From assembly GCA_031841125.1 (NCBI GenBank), contig CM063106.1, positions 44,195,806 to 44,259,805 of the forward strand: DNA of 64,000 nt, given 5' to 3'. Of the stretch, positions 31,935-46,900 are shown piece by piece. The translations under genes were made by a program, and so were the position numbers. Position 1 is the first letter of the stretch. The number at the start of each line of letters is the position of its first letter. The stretch is from Acanthococcus lagerstroemiae (taxonomy: Eukaryota > Arthropoda > Insecta > Hemiptera > Eriococcidae). The notes under the pieces are model-generated. The model saw only the letters and a list, made by a program, of their open reading frames with translations, had not been told where the DNA came from and ran no database searches.

Positions 31935-34900
31935 ATGAACGTCGGAGTTCAAGGTGGCTTGAGCAAACTGAAGAAAAAACATTTCCGCGTTAAACACCAG
32001 AAAGTAAAATTGTTCCGGGCTAATGAACCTCTATTATCAGTGTTTATGTGGGGAGTTAATCACACGGTGAGTAGATACGTTACTCATTTCTTGGGGTGAT
32101 AGTTTTCGATGAAGAAGTACTCAGTTTTCATGTTCTTTCAGATCAACGAATTGAGTCATGTAACGATACCAGTTATGCTGTTGCCCGACGACTTCAGAGC
32201 ATACTCCAAAGTCAAAGTGGACAATCACTTATTTAATAAGTAAGTTAGTGTACTCGAGATTATTACAGCTACGGGAATCGATTTGTACTGAAGATCAGCA
32301 CCTGTTTCAGAGAGAACATGCCGAGTCACTTTAAAGTCAAAGAATATTGTCCTCTCCTGTTCCGGAATCTGCGTGAGCGATTTGGAATCGATGATTTGGA
32401 TTATAAAGAATCATTAACCAGGTTTGCTTCAAATGTACCACGAATTACAAAATCTAGTATTAGCGTTAATAACACGTTAACTGAATATGATATATGAAAG
32501 GGTAGAAAATGATGCAGATCTAGTATATTATGAACGGTTGAGATGAGGTACTGAGAAATTGATGAGATACCTCTGTAATAGATGCATCATAATTATTGAA
32601 TTTGTTGGAAGTTTTGGAATCTAGGTAATGTAATGCTAAAAATGATATATAGTTGTGATGCCGATGAGCTGATAATTTAATGATTAGCGGTATTATAAAA
32701 TACTCAGAGCCGGGTGTTAGATAAGGTCTAGAAGAGGTTGTATTTAAACTAAGGTGTTATTTTCGAAAAATGTTCCATTTCTCAATGCTGTAAGATGGTC
32801 CAGTAGTTACTAGTTACCTTCATAACTCAAAAAGTGGTTTTAACTTAGGCCGACCGTCTTCCAATCTAATACGTTGAGTATTATTTCTCTGAAATTTCGC
32901 AGTTAGCTTACCGTACGATTTCGATAGAACCCTTTTTAATTTGATGAAAACTCGTCGCAAAATATAACTTTCGTGATGCTAGTCACATAGCCAATTTCGT
33001 ATTTCAAGTTTGTGACGCAGTTAGGTCTCAACACGCATCTACCCAAAGATGAAAAACAAAATCGCAGGAAATGCCTAATAAATTGCTACGAATATTGTCT
33101 TCGTTCGTAATGCGGTCACGTTATATCCTGTCTCATTAATCACGCGCTCGAAAAGCTAATTTTTCAAATACTTACATTTTATTGGAACATTGGTCGGAAA
33201 ACGCAAAAGTCGACCCGTTAATAATTTTGCGTTGTGACTCTGATTTGTAGATCTCAAGCAATAGCAATGGACTCGCCTGGAAAGTCGGGTGCAAAATTTT
33301 ATCAGTCTTACGATAAGTTGTTTATCATCAAGTCGTTGACGAGAGAAGAGGTTGAAAGAATGCACTCGTTTCTAAAACATTACCACCCGGTAAGTGATCA
33401 GTTGCGAATTAATCACTCTATTTATGGCGCGGCCATTGAGTTTGAATAATGAGACGATGATACCTGTGTTTAATGTGCAGTATATCGTCGAGAGACACGG
33501 CAAAACATTGTTACCACAGTATCTTGGAATGTATCGTTTAACTGTAGACGGTGTTGAGTATTATCTAGTCGCAATGCGTAATGTATTCAGCAGTCATCTT
33601 GCTACTCATAGGTAAGTGAGTGTGTACCATGGCTGCCTATGGAGCTATTTTATTTTGGAAAATATAAACTGCTTATAATCGAAGTGGTATGCCGGTGAAA
33701 GATCCGTGCACCATCGGAATTCCATCGCTTAGAAGCCTTCATTTCATAAACCATCTGAGTTGTTCACCCTAGGCAAATTAGATCCAATAATGGCACTGTT
33801 GGAAACCGGTTAGGACTGTTATGAAATTTGATACATGAAATGTCTACTAGGCTGTGTTAATGAACGTACTAAAATATGTCACATCGGCATCGCTCACTTC
33901 CACATTTAACTATCATCCTGTAACGGTAACCTTAGGTTTCAGTGGCTTACCTGTCACTTCTCTGTTAACAATCTTCAGAATAGAGAAGGAAAAAAATCTA
34001 AATGAACAACATTTAGAAGCGTTGTTAAATTTTTAATAAAATAGGTTCCATAATTCATTTTGTAACCATTTTAGAAATGTTACGATAGGTAGGAGAAGGA
34101 TGCTGCACATTAACGCAGGCCTTACTCGCAGAAACGTAAAAGTATAAGCTTTTTTAACTTGACCTAGTTCTACAAACAGAGAGACGATGATTCTACTGAA
34201 CTTATTCCATAAGAAGAATTGAAAAAAGCGGGTCAGCTAGTAGAATATAAAATGAAGATCAAAAAGAACAAAACAAAAAAGTGATGGTAGCCAGTAGTAG
34301 GGAATAAAATCCAATAAATATGGGAATAGGAGTGAAGAAATAAAGGAGGTAAAGGAATATAAATACTTGGACAGTCTAATAATGCAAGATGGAAGAAACG
34401 GAGAAACAGGAATGAAGAGTGAAATAGAACGAGCTCTAAGAGTTTTTTTTTTCCTCCAAAAAGTGACACATCCAGGCAAATATGGATTTGGAAGTGAGAA
34501 CGAGGGTATGAGTACGCTTGAATCAATCCCTGACTTCTGCCGAAAACGTGTTTTCGAGAAAAACACAATAAACTAAGTATGTGGGATACTGAGGGGTCTG
34601 GTTGGCTGAGTGGGTAGTGCGCTGGTCTCGGATTCCGGAGGTTCGAGCCCACGTAGCAACTCGCTACATTTCGACCTAGGCCGTTTTTTCGGCCAGAAAA
34701 GAAGAGGGCTAAAACAGTCTTAACAGCCTCCCCGACGTCTCTGAGGTAAGGCTCGAAAGGGCGGATTCTAGGACTCGGGTTGAGAGCAAAATGGAAAAGA
34801 GGTCATATTCTTTATGGAACTCAGTAGCTTCCCGAAGCATAGGTAGTAACACCGGTCTACTCAACATTTTTGACCACTTCATGCATGTAGAACATATAGT

Positions 34901-37900
34901 AGAAGATAAATATTGAAGGGAAAATGAAGAAGTCTGTCTTTGTTTCTGACAAGAATTTTTTTCGTGCTAAAACCGTATGAATAATAATATCACTACACTG
35001 ATATTCCAAATTAGTTAAACCACTTTGCTACCACGAAAATCGATCTTATCGATGTTTATCGACATTTCTGATTGAATCATTTGATCCGCAGTGTTCTGAA
35101 TCTGAACTACAAGAATCCATATAATGTTAATCATTTTCGACAAAATTGGAGAAGTCAGGGTTTGATTCTTTCTAGATTACTTATTTTTTCGAACGTATAT
35201 TCGGAGTAGAGCATGTATGGATGTGGGACCTGGACAGTAGGAACACTAAAAGGAAAAATGATAGGAGCTTTTGAAATATGGTGTTACCTGTGAATGTTGG
35301 AAATCAAATGGGTAGGAGAGATCAAGAATGAGAAAGTATTAAAACAAATAGGAAGGGAAAGCGAAATTTGGAATATAATTGTAAAGAGAAGAGTTAGAAT
35401 AATAGGTTGTGATGTACGACATCCAGGGACATTGTTATTACTGCTAGAGGGATAACATAATACATCCGGGAATATTGTTATTGCTGCTAGAGGAAGTGGT
35501 TGAGGGAAAGAATACGGAAGGAAGGCAAAAAACGAGCTGTGAAGGAAACCGAGTGTATGTCTGTGTTCCCATATGTGAAAAGTGTAATTGTGCTGTAGAC
35601 GAACAAAAATTCTGCGTTATTCTGCTAGCTAGGCGTTCAATTCTGCCACATAAATATTAAATTCTGCAGAAATTTTGCCGAATTTTAATTAATTTTATAT
35701 TCTTCTGTATCTATTATTTTTTGGCGCACGATTCATAAAATGCATGATCTCTTACTATGAGTACAAACAGTTGAGGCTCACTACTGAAAATTTCTGTGCT
35801 ATCCGTATTTTTCCACCCTTGCTTTACAATTTTCATCAAATAATGTATTGGTATTCAGAAAATAAACTCTCTCTCTCATTTATATTATAAAAATTTCGCC
35901 TATATAATTCGGACCTAGCAATGTGGTGGTGCGCTAATGTCGTTTTACGACCTTACATTGAATTTCTTATGAACGTTAGGATAAAAGTGTACGATATATG
36001 TATTAAAAACATAGAACTAGATGTTGAAAACTTCCACCAGATGTCAGCCATTACGTTGCTAGGTCCGAATATCAAAATTACTTAAAAAATACGCAAATTT
36101 GGTCAGAAAACTGGAAGAACATCAAGGTAAAGAGATATAATCAAACAAGGGAAAGCAATATCCCTATTTCAAAATTTCTTAATTTAAAAATGGAACTAGA
36201 ACTAGGTGAATTAAGTCTTCAGCGGTCAGTATACAACTATCCACAATTGACCAATAAAAAGTACAGTAGTTGAGTGCGGTTTAACTTTTTATAGAAGCAG
36301 TATTCCTTTGATTTTAAATGAGGTAATTTTTCTGAATTCTGTTGAAAATTCTGCTTTTTTGCTGATTGTGCTGTCATTTTCCTAACTTCTGCTTTCTACT
36401 CAGTCCAAAGAAATTCTGCCGCTGACCTAAAATTTCTGCCCAAAATGCAGAAGTTCTGTCCATCTAGGAACAGTGGGTATGTTCTCAGAAATGAAAAAAA
36501 TTAGCACAGGAGAGAGAAAAAAAGGGGAGATGCAACCTAGTAAGTCGTGAAACAAAGATTATATCTTCGTCATTTTCCTACTAAGATTTCCTTAGATCCT
36601 CGTGTGTTTCTCTTTTTTATTGTTCTGCTGCCCCTTCATACTTCACAACACATATTTTTTGATTGGATGGATTTCCTGGTTAATTGGTTTCTGAAGAAAT
36701 GTAATAATGAAACTTCTCGAGTTGTCATGATCCAAACAGTGAAGTTGCGGTATCTTGTGACTGGTTTTAATATCACAGAATTCATTTTTAATGTCGATTC
36801 GGGCTTGATGAACCTGTATTACAGGAGAACTGAGGGTCGAAGTTTTCAAAAGTACAATATGGGTATCATTTCCCACGTTTTGAAGATATTTCTGACTTCA
36901 ATTTGTCTTGTCACTGAAGATTGAATGGTTAATAATTTTATGAAATACCTCTCGGATATCGTTCCTTAGGTTTGAAAGTAGATGAATTCACGTTTTATTA
37001 TCTACCTGACCATGAATTTGAAATCAGCTAGTCGCAGGCCCGAAGCCAGAGGAGTGATGTGGATGCTGAGCACTCCCTAGCGCTTGCCGGAGCCCCCTGG
37101 CAAAATTTCGTGAATAAAAATAAAAAGTTCCTTGTATATTTTTCTCGCTAGTTTTGTTCAAAACTCTTCTTTCCACTGCATTTTAATGTTTATAAACTTG
37201 GCAACACTGATTTTGCTTTGAAAGATAGACGAATCGTGTGTTTGTTGTTCTTTATATGTGACGTGTCACAAGAAAAGGGCCCGCGTGTCCATCCAGCAGT
37301 TTCAGACACAGGCCTTTTTCTTGTGCCACATTACAATACACCAACACACTGATAGGCTCGCGATTCAGTTCACATTGAATATCGATGGCTAAATGCCTAA
37401 GAACTGATCACTTGATCAGTCCACAGAAATAGAATTTGTTTATTCCCAAAAGTTAGAAAATTTGATTGTTGTGAAAGTGTTAATTTTTTTCCACGCAATG
37501 TACTCAATTTTATTTTTAATGGGTTGTCGGTAAGTTGAATCACCGGTTTTGATTATGAATTTTCAGACCAAATTCAATCAGTGGCGTAGCCAGGATTTTC
37601 TCCTGGGGGGGGGGGGGGAGTAAGATTTTCAAGTGATAAAATGTCGAAAATTAGGGTTTTTTTTAAATCGCCGATATTAGGGGACTATTTTATAAACATG
37701 AACGTAAAATTACTGCTCGAGCGAAAATTTTTCAAAAAACATGTTTTAAAGATGCATATTTTACATTCAATTTCAGGTGCCTCGGGGGAATTCGCCTCCT
37801 TCGCCTTCCCCCTTTGGCTACACTACTGTCTTGTAGAAATCTTCACATTATACATATTATACTATTTGTATCATCAAGCTTCACTTGGAAAACAGTCAGC

Positions 37901-40900
37901 ACCCCCTACTGCAGATGGCTGGCTACGGGCTTGAGCTAGTGACAACTTGGCGCTTCCGCGAACCGGCTACTTACAGTCGCTGAGAGCAGTTCACGCGATT
38001 AAGTTTCTAGTTGCCTTCTTATTGACGGTCCAGGATCGGCCAAGTAAATTTCAAATTAAATGATTGGAACGTGAAATAAGATAGAAGCAAAACACTAACT
38101 TTTTACCAGCTCACCTAAACAACATAACATCTAATTTTCAAAGCTGAGAAATATACATATAATAATAATTGAAAATTGTGTCACGTTATAAGTGAACAAC
38201 CGCAAACGACTTTTCATCTTTTTCTCTTCGAATTCGGACTTAGTTTCTCATTTAAGACCAGTGGCTCTCAATCAACCTTTTTTAAGCTACAGTCTCCTAC
38301 CCCCTAGAGGAACTGAACATTTTCCAACGCCCCCTCCCCCGTCATGAGACGAATAAAGATAAGAAGTTTCTTAAAAACTTGAAAAAAATACATTCGGGCA
38401 GAACGATGAAAACAGATAACAGAACTTCGTTGTACCAAATCAGAAGAACATGATACACTCGACGAGGTAGGGGAAGGGGAAGGCAATCAAAAACTTTTTC
38501 ACGACGCTTCACACTTCAGGGTAGAGGTGAGCGATGTTGGCTTGAAGCTAAAATTACGTAAGCCTGTTACCATCGTGGAAGTTGTCTTTCAGCGTCTCAT
38601 TTGTTGGAAGTTCCGTCAGTTCTTCCTGAACCTCAACCGTTGCTGTGTCAGAATTGTCCAAAGGATTCATGATCCATCGAGGAATTTCCAGGGATAAAAT
38701 ATCCCTAAAACGTACCAAAGGGTATTTCACTGACCTCAGGCTTATTAAGATTTGACAAGATTTGGCTGAACACATTGTGGCCAAAATTCTACTTCTACAA
38801 AGTGAAGTTTTTTTGGCGACAGAAATAACCGATTTTGTTGTAATCAGATTGACGTCATCGCCTTGAAGTTGCAAATTGATTCCATTGAATTTTGAGATAA
38901 GAGAGTGAAGTTCTTCGAAGTCACGCTTGTATACAAGAGCACACTCACCGCCCCGACCACCCGAAACAAGCCTTTCACCCCTCGGTACCTCTACTTCGCC
39001 CCCGTTGAGAACTACTGTTTTAGACGTGTAAAGAGTAACCGATTTAAAACACGCTTTGGCCGTGAGTTGCTTTTATACTTAAGATGGCCTAAAACAGGGA
39101 ATGAAAGTTTGAATGAATTTTCGCGGTAATGTTCCGAACATAAGAGTACGAAATGTGCGACTAATTGTTCTTTATCGTGTTATGAAAACCGAAATGAAGT
39201 ATAGTGTTCGGAGTTGAAAACAACAGCGAATTGTCGATTTATTTATTTTTTCTTTGTCTCTCTTTGTGACGAAGTATCGCAACTGAAGTGTGCTATTCGG
39301 GCGTTGTCGACAGAAATTCGAGATAACCGTAATAAAACGCTGTTTATGAAGCTGTTTGCTGTTATCTTCGCATTAATTGAAGATGTTTGGTTGGACAACC
39401 GCAGGCAAAGTCTTTCGAAGGTCACGTTGAACCAATTTAGCATTGCTGGTTTACGATCTAACAGACTCCTCGGCGATATTTCAAAGATTGAACCAGTTAG
39501 ATTTTTTAGGCTCGACAACTTCAAAAAAGAGCCACTAGCTCACTATTACGCTTCGTCTCGGACGAAAGCACCAGCCTACGAAGGTTTCAGTCTCGGGTTG
39601 AGGAGGCTTTTGGTCGCTACAGCACATCTTGTCATCTTATTGCTGTAATTAGTGCGCTAAAATACAGTCTGAAATGCTCTGTTTGACTGTTTTGAGGGTT
39701 CTGCAGGGTGTCTACCAGTTCCGAAATGTCCAGAAATTCCGAAAATCTTCCTATTTGTCAAGATCTGTTCCGAACGACCTAATATCATTTCCCTGTCGAG
39801 TATTGTGTTACCGCGCGGATTTTTTAACGCTCTGCGTGTAATTTGAGAGGGCCGTTTTTTCAAAATCAAGTAATCAATGAAGTGAGAAGTGCTGAAAATT
39901 TCATGATTTCTGTGTATGAAAGTTGAAATACAGTTTGTAATTGTTCATTTCTGGAATGCTACAGATCAGGAAGTAAAAACCAAATATTTATGCTCGTTAT
40001 TTCCAACCAGAGGTAATACAGAAGAATTGCGTAAAACTCTTGTTAGTGGTTTAAGAATTTGAAATTGAATCTGTTTAATATACAGCAGTTGGCGTTAGAT
40101 GGACCTAATGTTAATTTAAAATTATTCCGCGATCTTAATGACGAATCAACAGGAATTGCGCCTTGCAAATTATTAGATGTAGGAACATATTCGTTACATA
40201 TTGTTAATAATGGTTATAAGACTGGCCATCAAGCAGCTGATTGGAAGGTCAATGAATTTCTACGAGATTATACATGTACTATTTATTCAAAGCGGATTAC
40301 ATATTTTATTCTCAAAGTTCAGTAAAAGTCCTATTTTCCTTCAAAATTTGTACCGCGCGCTGGCTAGAAAATAAGCAAGTATTAAAATGTGCAGTTGAAG
40401 TCATAGATTTGCTTAAATTGTATATTATAAAAGAATACGACTATTTTTATGATGAAAAGCAAAATTCTCTACAACATTATCTAAATTTAAACTTTTGGCA
40501 AATCGATTAGTATTTTATTTTTGAATTCTTTTCGTCTATTATAAATGAGTTATTTTTCGTAAAAAAATTTCACATTCAAAAAAAATTGGGCGGGCCAAAA
40601 AAAATTTTGGAAGGACCTGGCCCACCCAGGCCCGCCCTTGGTTCCGCCACTGAATTACTTATGGATTATTATTTACATTATAGCCACTCTTCGTGCTGTT
40701 TTCTCAGTGAAAAACATTTGATAGTTTCATCTAAATTCAACTGTAGGGCTGCTTGTCTTTCTATGAATAAAATAGCGTAATTATTCAATTTATCTTCTTC
40801 CAAAGATGCTCTTCGATAATTTTTTATTAGCTTGAGTGCACACATTACTCGCTCTACGCTGGCTGTGCTGATGAGCAGTGTCAAAAGGAGATATCGAATT

Positions 40901-43900
40901 GCTGTGGCCCCAATTTCTGAGAAGTACAACTGAACAAAACTACTAAGTTCATATTTCAGATCAGTTGAGAAAAAATTTGCATACTTTTTCATTATATTGT
41001 TGACGCATCCCTCCAAATCCTCCACTGAAATATTTTTCAATTTTTCCGGCATCAAAAAGTCAGAAACTTCATTAATTTTTTCTAATCCGGTTACACGGGC
41101 TATTAATTCACTGCACATGTCGTCAATTGCTTCAGAGTAGCCTATTCAGCCTTAAGCGCTTCAGCCATTCACACATTTTTTTTCCCGAATAATTTGAATT
41201 ATTTATGTTAGAGGGCCCATTTTCCTACTCTTTCCTGAAAGGGCCCGAGGGGTGCTTACCCCGTTTGCCCCTGCTGAAGTTGGCCCGAGCCCCTATTTCG
41301 CCTCTCCGTTTCGAATTCGCCCTGTCCTGCCAGGATCACGATGGGACACCCTACTGACCGAGGCAACGCTGAGCCGGCATTAACTTGGAATTCGGGCGCA
41401 CCACAGACGGACGCGCTTCCTTCCTTCACCCCACATCTCCTCGTCCTGATGCTTGTGGTGACGCAGGAAGATGGTAACGGCTGTTTAAGCCCTGCCGCGG
41501 GTCCGCAGCAGCTGCATCAGCTCTAACATGATACAGAATCATTGTGTTCGGTGTGGGCCGAGCTTTGTCCGTCGGCCCACTGCCATGACCACTCTGCCTA
41601 CATCTTCTTCTTCATGATGGCACGAGACGAAGGCCTTTCTATGGTGTGGTAGGACGTATGGTGATGCACGCATGCCAAAGTGGCCACTGTGATTCGGCAC
41701 CCTTGGCCCCGGAAACTACCCTTTCGAGTATTGCAACAGTGGCCGGAGAGATGAGACGAAGGCCTTTAATGTCGATGTTAATTTTTTGATTATAGTCCAT
41801 TTTCCCCACTTAGATGATACCACTGGATCAAACAACCATGTGTATTTAGTATGGTATCAGTGTAGCCATTCGTGGATCACAAAAAGGAATAAAAATGAAA
41901 AATTTGATTAAATTATAATTTTGAATATGGAAAACGAGAGGTTTTTGAGAGAAATGGTTAATGCCATCGTATAGCTTTTTGCCGACATGACTATAGAACG
42001 ATCTTGATCACCTCGGTACGCGCAGAATTTGGAATTCGAACGAGAAAAATGACGAAATCTCGTTGAGTTTGTTAAGGCAGAATATCGAATTCAGCATTCA
42101 AAATGTAGCGCCCATGGCTTTTTATGCCGTTGGGTAGTGTTATATATTTTTTCCTTTATTAAAGTTAAAATTCAGTTTTCCGGCAAATTGCTGCAGAAAC
42201 TTCTACGCAACTCTGGCTCAAGCTTTATAGAGGGAGTGTGGACACATACGCCATTTTGAATCATACCCCGCGCGTGGATGCCGAATTGACTACACGGTGC
42301 GCTCCGTGTAGTTGGGCTCGGCATCTACGGGCGCGGTATGATCCAAAATGGCGTATGTCTGCACTTCCTGGCTAGTCAGTTGTGCCTGAGAAGGACAATG
42401 ACTGAATATTATAAAACAATTGAATGAGAAAACGAATGTTGTGTTACTTATTATTCATCTCCATTTATCTAAAAATACTAGTTTCTTGTAGTGGAGGGGG
42501 GGGGGGTTGAAAATATGTGATGACGAGTAGTGTGTAAAGAGAGGAACTTTAAAAAAAAAGAAGTAAAAAATCGCTAATGGTCTCCAGTTCTGGTCATTTT
42601 TTGGTCATTTTTCAAATTTAGTAAGAGCATTTTTCCATTTTCCCTGAAATTTCGAGTGGTCACCCTGAGGTTATTCAGTTTGAGAAATAGGGCACGTAAG
42701 TGAATGAGAGCATCCGTCATTGAAAACGTCAAAAGGTACCACGTGTCGAGTCGTTTCGTAAATCTCGAACGTTGTTAGATTCAGTTTTGACTTTATTTGA
42801 ACCCTGAGCAAGCTAAATAGTCGCACAAAGATCAATCCCCGAAAGTGGATTCCTTCCCTAGATGCGCGCTGCAATTTGAGGTACAAAATATCTAAATTAG
42901 TATTTAATACACGAATAAATTGTTTCATATCAGATGAGTGGAATTTCTCATTACCAACCATGACTTGGATTTATTTCATCCATTCTGTGTGTTTTGGTCT
43001 TACTCGAGTTTTTTTGACAAAACATGTTGTAAATGAAAATTTGAAAACCTGTAATTCATTACAAACAATTTAGGTTACAATTATGAGCTGTCATATTTCC
43101 GGTCTGTTCGAATAGTATATTGTCGAAGTAAAACGGCTGCAATATCAGATGTTTACTGAAATATCATAATTGAGCTTTCTCGTTGTTGCTTCGGAAACTA
43201 TGCAAAAAATTCGATTGAAAATAGTACATATATCGGCTGAGAGGACTATTTAGTCTTCGTAGTGCATGTTGTGTGCATGCTGCATGTACTATCAGGGTGT
43301 CTATCTGTCATGAAGGTCATGAATTGAAATCAGTGGTCATGAAAGTAATGAATTCACTCTACTTGACTTCGGCTCGTTTCACAAACTTTCGCACTCGTTG
43401 TCAAAAGCTCACTTTACCTTCTTGTATAGTAATATACTGATATCTTCCTTTTTAAATAATGATGATGACCGGTTTGATGCAGCTCTCCATTTCTCCCTAT
43501 CGTGTGCATGTTCTTTCATTTCGTAATAACACTTTCATTCGACATCCTTGATTATCTGTTGAACATACTGGAATCTTTGCCGACCTACCCAATTCTTTCC
43601 CTCCACCCTTCCTTCTGGCAGCAATGATATTATTCCTGGGTGCCTCAAATTACGCCCTATTAATTTATCTCTTCTTCTCTTCAGACAATTCCAAATTTCC
43701 CTTTTACCTCCTACTCTGTTAAGTACATACTTCCTCATTTCTTACCTTATCCGCTCACCTGATGCTAAGATCCGCCTATAGCACTACATCTCAAAGCTTC
43801 GATCCTTCTCTTCTCTGGTTTCCCTGTGATCCACGTTTCACATCCATATAAGGCTATATTTCAAACATCAATTTTCAAGAACGACTTACTGATTTCCAAA

Positions 43901-46900
43901 TTTATTTTTGATTTGAAAAGTTACTTTTTCGATAAAATGCTAATTTATCTTGTGCTATACTACTACTAATATCCCTTTTACTCCTTCCATCTTTTAATAA
44001 GTTTAAAATAACTTTGTCTGTCTTTAAATTTTATTCCTATCCTTTTTAGAATATCAAACATTTTATCTCATTTAACATTGTCAAAAGTTTTTTAAATATC
44101 AACAAATGTCATATACTCGTATGTATCCTGCTCCTATTTGAGTGTCCCATCTACAATTATTCTCACAGATGACTGTTCTTCCCTAGTACCTCTATTTTTT
44201 CTAAATCTAAACTGATCATCTCTTAATTCTGCATCAATTCTATTCTCAATTCTCCTGTAAATTATCGTAGTTAGTATTTTTGACGCATGCGAAAGAAGAC
44301 TGATCTGCTCCTGCTTTTTTTGGTATAGTTACAATAGCACTCTTTCTGAAGTTCTCTGGCATTTCCCCTCTATCATAAATATAACATACTAATTTGCACA
44401 ATTTATGAAGTACATATTCTCCTAACTTCTGTAATAATTCAGCTGGTATCTCATCCACTCCTGAAGCTTTCCCTTCTTTAAGTCTATCAATACTTTGTCA
44501 AATTCACCTCTTAAAATTGAGTCTCCCCTCTCATCTTCTTCCACGTCTTCCTCCCTCTCCATTTTTATCTCTTCGCCCCCATTATTACTATATCGGGTGT
44601 TCCATGAAAGTTACCCCCCTTTTTTTCCCGAACCGATCGGCGGATCTTTGCCGGACAAATTGCCATCTTCCTGCGGTAAGGTCTAGTTTCTCTAGGGCTT
44701 GTAAAATTTTCTCCCCCATTTATGGGGGGCTGTAACATGCCACCAACTTCGGAATCTTGAATACAAAGGTATGCCTTTATGCACATCGCTGGAAAGGGCA
44801 TATCCTGCAAAATACAAATCCGTGAAAAAAATTTCAAATTTCATCAATTTTGGGGGGCAAGGGGCCTAGAGATGACCAAAATTGAAGTATCATGACCTAG
44901 CAAATAGACTATCGAAAAGGGGGGTTTCGAGGTCCCTGATTCCGAATGTCACACGGAAAAATCTCCGCTGATTTTTATGGCATTTCACCGGAATTTTGTT
45001 GGGAGAAAATTCCAAGAATTTCCAAAGAATTTTTTTGGAAACCTCGGAAAAGAATTGGATGACTTTTAAGAAATTCATCGGAAATTGTTGGAAAAAATTC
45101 CGATAACGTCCGAAGAATCTCATCGGAAATCTCTAGAAAAAATTTCCAATGATTTTCAAGAAAATTTTTCGATAATTTTTGAAATATTTCTGGGAAATAC
45201 TCGGGAAAAATCTCTGATAATTTTTAAAGAATTTCATTGGAACTCGGGAAGAATCTCCGATAAATTTTAGGGAATTTTATTGGAAATTGTTGAAAAAAAA
45301 ATCCAATATTAATTTCTAAAGAATTTCTTCGGAAACGTTGGAAAAAATCTCCAATAAATTTTAAGGAATTTTATGGGAACTGGGGAAAAATCTCCGATAA
45401 ATTTGAAGGAATTTTATCGGAAATTGTTGGAAACTAATTCCGATAATTTCCGAAGAATCTCATCGGAAATTTTTAGAAAAATTTCCGATGATCTCCAAAA
45501 AAATTTCATTAGGTAAACTTTTCCGATAATTTTTGAATTATTAAACCATTGGAGTATCTCCCGAATATTTCCCATGACAAGCCTCAAAAATTATCGGAAA
45601 AACTTCCTCGAAGAATTTTGATGAAACTTTTTGGAAATTGTAGGAAATTTTTTCCAAAGGTTTCCGATGAGATTCTTCAGACATTATCAGAATTTTTCCC
45701 AGCAATTTCCTTTGAAATTCCTTAAAAACTATCGGTGATTTTTCTTGAATATTTCTCAGAAATACTTCAAAAATTATCGAAGAATTTTCTTGAGGAATTT
45801 TGATGAAACTATTTTGGAAATTATTGGAAATTTTTCTAATGATTTCCGATGAGATTCTATGGACATTATCGGAATTTTTTCCAAAGATTTCCGATGAAAT
45901 TCCTTAATAATCATATCCGAGATTTTTCCCGTTTCCAAAAGAATTCTTTACAATTTATCGGAGACTTTCCCGAGTTCCGATGAATTTTTGTAAAAATTAT
46001 AGGAGATTTTCCTACCATTTCCGATGAAATTCCTTAAATTTTATCGGAGATTTTCCCCGACGCTTCCGAAGAAATTCTGTGGAAATTATTGGAATTTTTT
46101 TCCAACAATACCGATGGAATTCCTTAAAAATCATCCGAGATTTTTCCGGAAGTTTCCGAAGAAATTCTCCGGAGATTATCGAACATTTTCCTGACGAGTT
46201 TCGATAAAATTCTTCAAAAACCATCGAAGTTTCCCCCCCCCCCCTCGAATCGTTGCATTTTCTGTTGTCCGTCACGGCGCCACAGAGCGTAGTAATGTTG
46301 CGTCTAATTCTGAATAAACGGCCATCGTGTGCCCGCTTATTCATTTACCACGCTACATGCCGGGTTTTCCTATGTTGCAACGAAAACTGAATAACCTTGT
46401 ATGTCTTGTAAGTCGCAAAATGTCGAAAATTTTTGTACTTGACACCACCTTTCTCATACAAATTTCGGATTTCGGGGCCCTAGGATGCGCTGGATGTAGG
46501 AAATTACGTGATGAACCCAAATTTTTTTCGCTCAGATTCGTTTTGGGGGGAAGTTTACTTTCCAGTGACGTGCATGAAGCCATTTGGATGATCTGCAATG
46601 AGAAATTCAAAAATTTGTAAATGGCAGGACTTTTAGGTATCTGATTTTGGATAGGTTTTGGCTTGGGTTAGACCCTGTTTCCCAAAATTGATGAATTTGC
46701 CATTATTCTTCACGAATTCGTATTTTGGAGGAACTGCCCTATCCAACGATGTGCATAAAGCCACTTTGATAGCTTGCGTTCAGAAAGTCAAAAATTTGTA
46801 AATTAGAATCACTTTTGAGTCTAAAATTGAATTTTAGGGCCCTAAAACAGTTTGAATCGGGAGGAAAGTTTGACATTCGGAATCAGCGACCTCGAAAACC

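Noticed and set aside
34233..34652. Minus-strand ORFs of 139 and 109 codons
   Set aside because: They are antisense to a recognisable plus-strand LINE RT remnant.
34593..34665. A tRNA gene with A and B boxes
   Set aside because: No acceptor-stem pairing is visible, and a shared non-tRNA body with a second copy shows it is the head of a SINE.
36547..36924. 125-codon ORF in PIP4K intron 5
   Set aside because: No motif recognised. The composition looks like translated AT-rich non-coding DNA.
39214..39648. 144-codon plus-strand ORF
   Set aside because: No domain, no splice context, overlapped by an antisense ORF of 93 codons, and located in a repeat-filled intron.
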